Assembly (NCBI RefSeq): GCF_009363435.1
Contig: NZ_CP045354.1
Location: 3,066,501 to 3,130,500 of the forward strand
Length of the DNA stretch: 64,000 nucleotides
Reading direction: 5' to 3'
Source of the DNA: Labrenzia sp. THAF82
GTDB lineage: Bacteria > Pseudomonadota > Alphaproteobacteria > Rhizobiales > Stappiaceae
A model generated the notes under the pieces. That model had not been told where the DNA came from. It saw only the letters and a list, made by a program, of their open reading frames with translations, and did not search any database. The position numbers and the translations under genes were made by a program. Positions 58,762-64,000 of this stretch are shown in pieces (position 1 is the first letter of the stretch; each line of letters starts with the position of its first letter).

Positions 58762-59352
58762 ATGGGTATTTACAACGAAGAGCAGATTGCGGTTTTGGCC
58801 ACGCAGAAAGCCCGTGCGGCGCGTGCTTGGGAGGTCAGGTTTGCCAGCGAAACGCTTTACATCTGGAACGGCAATGTCGATCGCAAGCTGCATGATGACA
58901 ACACCTATCAGGGTTTGCGTGGTCAGCTGACAGCGCCGGATTTCTCATTCTCGGGCAAGGCGGAAAATGAAACCGGATTGTTTCAGATCCGGGGTCTGCC
59001 TGGCGAGATCGAAGAAATGATCTGGGATGAAAAGGCGGAAGTGTTCGGCCGCTATATCATCGAGCATTTCATGCTGCTGACGGCCGATGATCTGACGCTG
59101 GTTGGTCCGGCCGTGCTTTCGCAGATTTACGTCATGCGCGGTGTTCAATCTGATCAGGAAGGCGCAACGGCGCAAGGTCAGCCGAACTACACTTTGAACC
59201 TGATGGTGGAAAGTCTCTTCAGTCAACGATCGGAAGCCGGATTCGGACGTTACACGCAGGCCGACCAAAAGGGTCGTTATCCGTCATCGAATGACAAGAT
59301 GTTCAACTATGTGCCGATCCTGGCGCGCGGCAAGACAATTCAGCTGGTCTAG
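58762..59352 (+). CDS. Tail tip/baseplate protein candidate (GTA gp13-like position)
   Basis: A 196-residue protein (ARAWEVRFASETLYIWNGNV, FSFSGKAENETGLFQIRGL). It stands in the place of the DUF2163-type tail protein of gene transfer agents and similar phages, and is followed by a cell-wall peptidase, as there. Family assignment is by position and weak likeness only. Confidence 0.65.
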   Translation: MGIYNEEQIAVLATQKARAARAWEVRFASETLYIWNGNVDRKLHDDNTYQGLRGQLTAPDFSFSGKAENETGLFQIRGLPGEIEEMIWDEKAEVFGRYIIEHFMLLTADDLTLVGPAVLSQIYVMRGVQSDQEGATAQGQPNYTLNLMVESLFSQRSEAGFGRYTQADQKGRYPSSNDKMFNYVPILARGKTIQLV

Positions 59353-59732
59353 TGACAACACTTGACGACTATTTCGCGCAAGCAGCCCCTTGCGACTATG
59401 TCCGCAATGACTGTTGCGCTTTCCCAGGTGGTTGGGTCTGGGCGCAAACGGGAATTGATCCCGTTGCGGAATGGCGCGGGCGGTACCAGTCCGAAGCCGA
59501 GGCGTTGTCTTTCGTCGAAGAATGTGGCGGGGTTCCGCAAATCATGGACAAGGGATTGAAGCGCGCAGGTATGAAACGCACACGTGCGCCACGTGATGGC
59601 GATGTCGGGTGCGTTGCGATTGATGGTGTGGCGGTCGGCGCGATCATGAAAAGCGGCCTTTGGTGGGTGCTCGGACCACAAGGCAAATTCCCTGTGCGCA
59701 GCGCGCGCCTTTTGAGAGCCTGGACTTTCTAG
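59352..59732 (+). CDS. Tail-associated NlpC/P60-like cell-wall hydrolase
   Basis: A 126-residue protein from GTG 59352. The catalytic cysteine is Cys21 or Cys22 in VRNDCCAFPGGWVWAQTG, with a GIDPVAEWRGRY stretch typical of the DUF6950 family, related to NlpC/P60 proteins. It would open peptidoglycan during DNA entry. It ends one base before the host-specificity gene. Confidence 0.8.
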   Translation: MTTLDDYFAQAAPCDYVRNDCCAFPGGWVWAQTGIDPVAEWRGRYQSEAEALSFVEECGGVPQIMDKGLKRAGMKRTRAPRDGDVGCVAIDGVAVGAIMKSGLWWVLGPQGKFPVRSARLLRAWTF

Positions 59733-59733
59733 A

Positions 59734-61599
59734 ATGCCTCCTGTTGTTGCTGCTGTCGGCGCTTTTGTCGGCGGCCTTTCTGCTGCGGCCGGTGTCGGCG
59801 GCGCGCTGTCTCTTGCCGGATTGGCGGCAGGTGGGGCTTATGCGACTGGTGCGTCTATCGGCTTTGCCATTGGCGGGTTCATCACGGCGATAGGCGGTGT
59901 TGGCACGCTGGTGTCACTCGGGCTTGGCGTTGCCTCTTTGGCCTTCGGGCGTACGTCTCAGCCAAGTGTTGCGCCTGCCGCTCTGCCGTCGTCTCAAACC
60001 CAGATATCGCGCGCGGCCGTCGGGTATCGGCGCAAAGGCTGGGGCAAGTTGCGGGGCGGTGGTCATCTGGTCTTCCAGTCAGTCAAGGCCAACACAACAG
60101 TTTTTCCGGGGCAGAGCGGCAACAACATGTCGATGGTTGTTGCTGTTGCCGATGGTCCGGTCAATGCCATTACCAACTGGTACATTGACGGATCGGAAGT
60201 TCAAGTTGATGGCAGCCTGAATGTCACCACGTCGCAATATTCAGGCAAAGCCAAATTTGCTTATCGGCTTGGCACAGACAGCCAGACGGCGTTTTCAGAG
60301 CTGACCAGCGAATTCGGCGGCGAAGTTGACAGCGACTGGCGCGGGTTGGGAACCGCAATGATCCTGGCGCGGTTCCTGTGCGACAACAATACGTTCAACA
60401 TGATCCCGAATGGCATTCGGACTGAAATCAGTGCGGTCGCCGAATATTCAACGGTCTATGATCCGCGCGATGCCTCAACCGCCTATTCTGCGAACGCGGC
60501 GCTTGTCATCCGCGATCAGCTGACAGCGGGGCCACTCGAAAATGGTCACAACATCCCCGTCGAGTTCATAGACGATGATCACGAAACTTACGGGTTCAAG
60601 GCGCAAGCCAACCTTGCGGATGTTCAAGTTGATGGGCCGGAAGCGACGACGCGGGCGCAGTGGGAACTGCACGGCTGGAACAATTACGGGGAGACGCCAG
60701 CAGCCACCTTGCAGCGCATGTTCGAAAGTTGTGACACGCGCCTGGTTCTGACATCAAACGGCAAGATCGGCCTTGCGCTTGGTGGGTGGATCGAGCCGAC
60801 GGTCACGTTGACCGGCGACCACATCACGAAGCTCAAACGTACCGAAGGCAAGTATGAGGCCGATCAGGCGACGGTGATCAAAAGCCGGTACCTGTCACCC
60901 GCGCATGGCTATATCGAGCAAGACGCGATCGAATATGAGCACGCCAGTTTTGCGGAGCTTGGCCGCAAAGTTAAGTCGCTCGATTTCATCATGGCCGCAG
61001 ATCACGGCCAATGCCGTCACCTGCAAAAGATCGGTGCGGGGCGGATCAACACGCCGACCAGCCTGGAAGTGCGCACGAATATCTACGGTCTTGCGATCCT
61101 CGGCGAACGCTATATCAGCGTTCGCTATGGCGACATAGACAGCAGCTTTGAAATAGTCGGCGACCCTGTCATGACCTTTGATCAGGAAGGGGTTGTTAAT
61201 GGTGTCGAGTTCGCCGCGATCGCACTGACGCAGGCCGAAGTCACCTATGACGAAACGACGGAAGGTGTTGCGCCGCCCGAAGTGCAGCCCGACCCTGACA
61301 ATGATCTGACGCCGGATGCGCCGACGCTTGCGGTATCGGTGACCGATGCGACTGCGACGTGCTCGATCTCAGGTCAGTCAAATGCCAATTACCATGTCGT
61401 TCGCTATCGTGTGGACAACGAAGATATTCCTCAGACTTACGGCAACTATGCATACGCGACCATGGAGCCGGGTGTAACGGCAATCGATATCCCACTTGCG
61501 GCTACAACAAGGTACCAGTTCCAAGTCAAGGCCGTAACGGCGTCGGGGCTGCAATCCCCCTATGAGCCAAATCCGGCGATCGATCGCACGACCAGTTAA
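59734..61599 (+). CDS. Tail tip host-specificity protein (J-like)
   Basis: A 621-residue central tail protein. The start has a hydrophobic Gly/Ala-rich segment (AAVGAFVGGLSAAAGVGGAL); a mid-part follows with the tail-hub pattern (NMSMVVAVADGPVNAITNWYI, and GVTIDGHITK-like region), and the C-terminus (~525-620) is a fibronectin type III domain ending TTRYQFQVKAVTASGLQSPY. It corresponds in order to lambda gpJ. Confidence 0.85.
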   Translation: MPPVVAAVGAFVGGLSAAAGVGGALSLAGLAAGGAYATGASIGFAIGGFITAIGGVGTLVSLGLGVASLAFGRTSQPSVAPAALPSSQTQISRAAVGYRRKGWGKLRGGGHLVFQSVKANTTVFPGQSGNNMSMVVAVADGPVNAITNWYIDGSEVQVDGSLNVTTSQYSGKAKFAYRLGTDSQTAFSELTSEFGGEVDSDWRGLGTAMILARFLCDNNTFNMIPNGIRTEISAVAEYSTVYDPRDASTAYSANAALVIRDQLTAGPLENGHNIPVEFIDDDHETYGFKAQANLADVQVDGPEATTRAQWELHGWNNYGETPAATLQRMFESCDTRLVLTSNGKIGLALGGWIEPTVTLTGDHITKLKRTEGKYEADQATVIKSRYLSPAHGYIEQDAIEYEHASFAELGRKVKSLDFIMAADHGQCRHLQKIGAGRINTPTSLEVRTNIYGLAILGERYISVRYGDIDSSFEIVGDPVMTFDQEGVVNGVEFAAIALTQAEVTYDETTEGVAPPEVQPDPDNDLTPDAPTLAVSVTDATATCSISGQSNANYHVVRYRVDNEDIPQTYGNYAYATMEPGVTAIDIPLAATTRYQFQVKAVTASGLQSPYEPNPAIDRTTS

Positions 61600-61663
61600 C
61601 TGCTGGTCATGTTGAGCTTTCGATAGCTGAGACGAGTTCCTCCACAATTTAACGGATGTGGCA

Positions 61664-63853
61664 ATGTCTACTTCTAACTATGACATCGACGTAATATTGC
61701 GTGATCATATCACACAGGGGGATAGTGGGTCGGGTCCACACAAGCCCTTAAAGTCTCAATTGAGAGCCTATCTAAAATCCGTCGAGACGGGGACGCTTGA
61801 CCGCTACAACTCAAAGGTTGACGTTGAGAATAATGAAGTTCGTTCGAGCGTACTTTCCGTACTAACTCACGGTTACACTGCGGCTGGTGATGGTGGCGGG
61901 GCTTTGTACAAGAGAGTCGACGCCGAGCCGAGTCACCCTGGTAAATTCAGGTCTGCTGATAGATATCTCACTGACGGCGGCACGGACGCCACAAATGGTG
62001 GTTGGTGGGAAATAGATGAGCGCATCACCACGCCAAAGATGTATGGTGCGATTGGGGATGGGGTTAACGATGACACGGTAGCACTTCAGGACTGCATCAC
62101 ATCTGGCCGTTTCATCGATCTGACCGGCGGTATCTATCGGATCACCGACACAATTCAAGTCGCAGTTAGCAAGTCAAAGATCTTTTCTGCGGCACTGACA
62201 ACGCTGCAAGGGTTTGCTGTTCGGCAAGGTGCAATCTTGGTCGATAATCCCAGCATTGGCATCGCGCTCAATTGCACATCAACGGGAACCATATTCGAAA
62301 ATATCTATATTTACTCGGCTGCGCAGATCACTGCAGAGGCGATTCATTTCGACCGTTCGGCGGGCTCTTCTTCGGATCGGGACCATCGCGTGATCGGCGT
62401 CTCCATAGTCAATTTTTCGACATGCATCAAGATGATCGGGCGTGGCTTGCATGTGAAGGATTGTCAGTTCTCGACGGCCACATTCGGGGTTGTACTAGAT
62501 TGGCCTGCAAGCTGGACACCGAACGGCGCCGGTAATGATACGACAATCACCGCTGGTCGGTCTTACGTGATTACCAATAACCTGTTTCATGATTGCGACA
62601 ATTGGGTCACGAATGAAGGCACGGAAAATCCTCAGAACATCCGCAGCGTCGTTGTGTCCGGGAATCTCGGAGATCTGGGGGGGTGCATTTTTCGAGGTGT
62701 GCTTGTCGATGGTGCAATCAGTGGCAACATCTGCAATCTGAGTGACTATGTCTATACAATGCGGATCAACGACGGCAGCCGGAATAGCGCAATATCCGGT
62801 AATGTCATGGGCGGTCTAAATGAAGGTGGCGAGGGTAATCAGCCAAATCACTGCGTCTACATGACACCGGAAACTATCGGCATCAAAAACATTGCTTTTA
62901 CTGGAAACGTGTTCGGTCCAACGCACCAAGGGTCTATCAGAATAGACGGCGATGCAGCCACGACAAATATTTCCTTTGTAGGCAACACATTTCAGCAGCC
63001 GGGGTTGGATGGTTTCTCGCCAATCTATCTTGAAGGTGTCGTGTCCGGGGCGAAAGATTTATCTCTCATTGCAAACACGTTCGATCTGACGGGCTCTGCC
63101 GCCGCTACAATCATCGGCGGCGACAACAATGCCCTGATCCGTGTCCTCTACACAAACAACAGTGTGCAGAACAATGCGATTCCGGTCGCGCAGAGCAACG
63201 TCATTGTCTACCAAGACGGGCCTGCGCTTGGCATGGCGGAGTATGTGCACACTGTCTATTCAGCTCGCGGAGGAAGCAGTTGGGTCGCAGGTGATACGGT
63301 TGTCGGGGGGCATGTTGTCTACTCGGCCGATACCTCGGGCCCTGGTGCTGGTATCGTCGGCGGATACAAAATCCTTGCTGGTGATACGACGCTGAACTCG
63401 ACCATCATGCGCCTTCTTGCCAAGGACTCATCAGGTGTCGACCATCCAACCGTCGACATAACCACCAGCTATATGCGTCCTGTGTTTTCCAATGAAATGA
63501 GTTGCGGGTCCTCCAATCGGCTTTGGACCGCTGTTTATGCAACGAATGGTACGATCCAAACATCTGACGAGCGGCTTAAAGACTTCGATGCGCGGCCATT
63601 GGGCGAACAATCTGCTGTAATTGCTGCTGCAAAGAAGATTTCTTTCAGGTCTTACCGATGGATAGATGATGACGGCAAGACCCACTTCGGTGTCAGCGCA
63701 CAGGCCGTCATGGAGGCGTTCGCCAGTTTTGGCCTGGACGCTCTTGAATATGGTCTGGTCCGCGAAGAGGGCGGCTCGTTTTTTGTTTCCTACACAGAGC
63801 TTCTGGCGCTCAAGCTTGCTGCTCTAGAGACTGATGACCGTCCAGCGCACTGA
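61664..63853 (+). CDS. Tailspike with beta-helix and S74 self-cleaving chaperone
   Basis: A 729-residue tailspike from ATG 61664 (GTG two codons earlier is possible). The N-terminal attachment part is followed by the beta-helix signature YGAIGDGVNDDTVALQDCI, a right-handed beta-helix of about 400 residues, and a C-terminal S74 peptidase (intramolecular chaperone) with catalytic Ser634 and Lys639 (TSDERLKDFDARPLG). Family knowledge: the chaperone trimerises the spike, then cuts itself off. It probably binds or degrades a surface polysaccharide. Confidence 0.88.
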   Translation: MSTSNYDIDVILRDHITQGDSGSGPHKPLKSQLRAYLKSVETGTLDRYNSKVDVENNEVRSSVLSVLTHGYTAAGDGGGALYKRVDAEPSHPGKFRSADRYLTDGGTDATNGGWWEIDERITTPKMYGAIGDGVNDDTVALQDCITSGRFIDLTGGIYRITDTIQVAVSKSKIFSAALTTLQGFAVRQGAILVDNPSIGIALNCTSTGTIFENIYIYSAAQITAEAIHFDRSAGSSSDRDHRVIGVSIVNFSTCIKMIGRGLHVKDCQFSTATFGVVLDWPASWTPNGAGNDTTITAGRSYVITNNLFHDCDNWVTNEGTENPQNIRSVVVSGNLGDLGGCIFRGVLVDGAISGNICNLSDYVYTMRINDGSRNSAISGNVMGGLNEGGEGNQPNHCVYMTPETIGIKNIAFTGNVFGPTHQGSIRIDGDAATTNISFVGNTFQQPGLDGFSPIYLEGVVSGAKDLSLIANTFDLTGSAAATIIGGDNNALIRVLYTNNSVQNNAIPVAQSNVIVYQDGPALGMAEYVHTVYSARGGSSWVAGDTVVGGHVVYSADTSGPGAGIVGGYKILAGDTTLNSTIMRLLAKDSSGVDHPTVDITTSYMRPVFSNEMSCGSSNRLWTAVYATNGTIQTSDERLKDFDARPLGEQSAVIAAAKKISFRSYRWIDDDGKTHFGVSAQAVMEAFASFGLDALEYGLVREEGGSFFVSYTELLALKLAALETDDRPAH

Positions 63854-63919
63854 CCTCTACTGCAGTTACTACCCACCCACACTAGAGAACCGGTAAAGAC
63901 ATGCCGGAATAGGTGAAAC

Positions 63920-64000
63920 ATGGCACTTGCTACATTCGAGCGGGTGAAACCGCTGCTACTTGCCCATGAAGGCGGGTACTCTGGTGACCGTCACGATCCG
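63920..64000 (+). CDS. Endolysin, GH108 family (partial, 5' end)
   Basis: The first 27 codons of a lysozyme. The start MALATFERVKPLLLAHEGGYS followed by GDRHDP is the N-terminal signature of GH108 muramidases (the catalytic glutamate is in AHEGGY). AGGTG precedes the ATG. The rest lies outside the window. It marks the start of the lysis module. Confidence 0.85.
   Translation, partial: MALATFERVKPLLLAHEGGYSGDRHDP

Larger units (their letters stand above)
33023..64000 (+). mobile_element. Integrated HK97-type siphovirus prophage, left part (right end outside)
   Basis: From tRNA-Leu(GAG) to the right edge all recognisable genes are phage genes in a standard order: integrase, leftward early operon, CI-like repressor with divergent Cro-like gene, early operon, replication gene, NusG-like and HNH proteins, terminase, portal, protease, capsid, connectors, tail, tailspike and endolysin. 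The attachment core must lie in the tRNA 3' half. All structural frames are intact, and only one doubtful gene pair (near 36.6 kb) shows any sign of decay, so the element may still be functional. Confidence 0.93.

Overview
The window is about 33 kb of alphaproteobacterial chromosome followed by about 31 kb of an integrated tailed-phage genome that runs off the right edge. The host signature is alphaproteobacterial: an Anbu/ATP-grasp/alpha-E/transglutaminase cluster, a crcB-rluC-HAD-ATP12 series, a sulfoquinovosyl lipid (sqd) operon, split propionyl-CoA carboxylase genes and a tlde1-type L,D-transpeptidase. A marine Stappiaceae-like (Roseibium/Labrenzia type) or related Hyphomicrobiales genome is a reasonable guess; no rRNA is present to settle it.

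Host part, left to right. The 3' end of rarA; a soluble class III adenylate cyclase; a large patatin-like phospholipase; three tandem fatty-acid-hydroxylase/sterol-desaturase paralogues; crcB, an RluC-type pseudouridine synthase, a P-loop kinase, an overlooked 56-residue membrane protein, a secreted L,D-transpeptidase, a HAD phosphatase and the F1 assembly chaperone ATP12; mgtE; the Anbu operon (leftward); an unknown protein; pccB and pccA separated by two small secreted proteins; a second HAD phosphatase; an FMN riboswitch ahead of a DMT-family (RibN-like) riboflavin transporter; a GGDEF-EAL protein; acylphosphatase; the sqdB/GT8/epimerase operon; lipB; and a fliN-like gene.

The prophage starts at tRNA-Leu(GAG), with a tyrosine integrase just downstream of the tRNA 3' end. 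Next come a leftward early operon, a CI-like repressor diverging from a Cro-like gene, an early rightward operon of small overlapping genes (methyltransferase-like, GapR-like, DUF5131, DUF4326), an O-like replication protein with iterons inside its gene, a phage NusG paralogue and HNH endonuclease. The HK97-type packaging, head and tail module follows: terminase, portal, protease, capsid, connectors, tail tube, frameshifted tail chaperone, tape measure, tail tip and an S74-chaperoned tailspike. The window ends inside a GH108 endolysin gene. Order and content indicate a temperate siphovirus; the right attachment site lies outside.

Strongest non-gene signals: a shared perfect palindrome at the two early divergent promoter regions of the prophage; a lambda-ori-like iteron cluster inside the replication gene; a -1 slippery heptamer joining the tail-chaperone frames; tandem 12-bp repeats between the tRNA and int; and an FMN riboswitch whose 5' P1 strand has two possible alternative partners. 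I found no CRISPR array, insertion sequence or rRNA. I did not find a system I can call wholly new; the best candidates are the opposite-strand accessory genes in the prophage.
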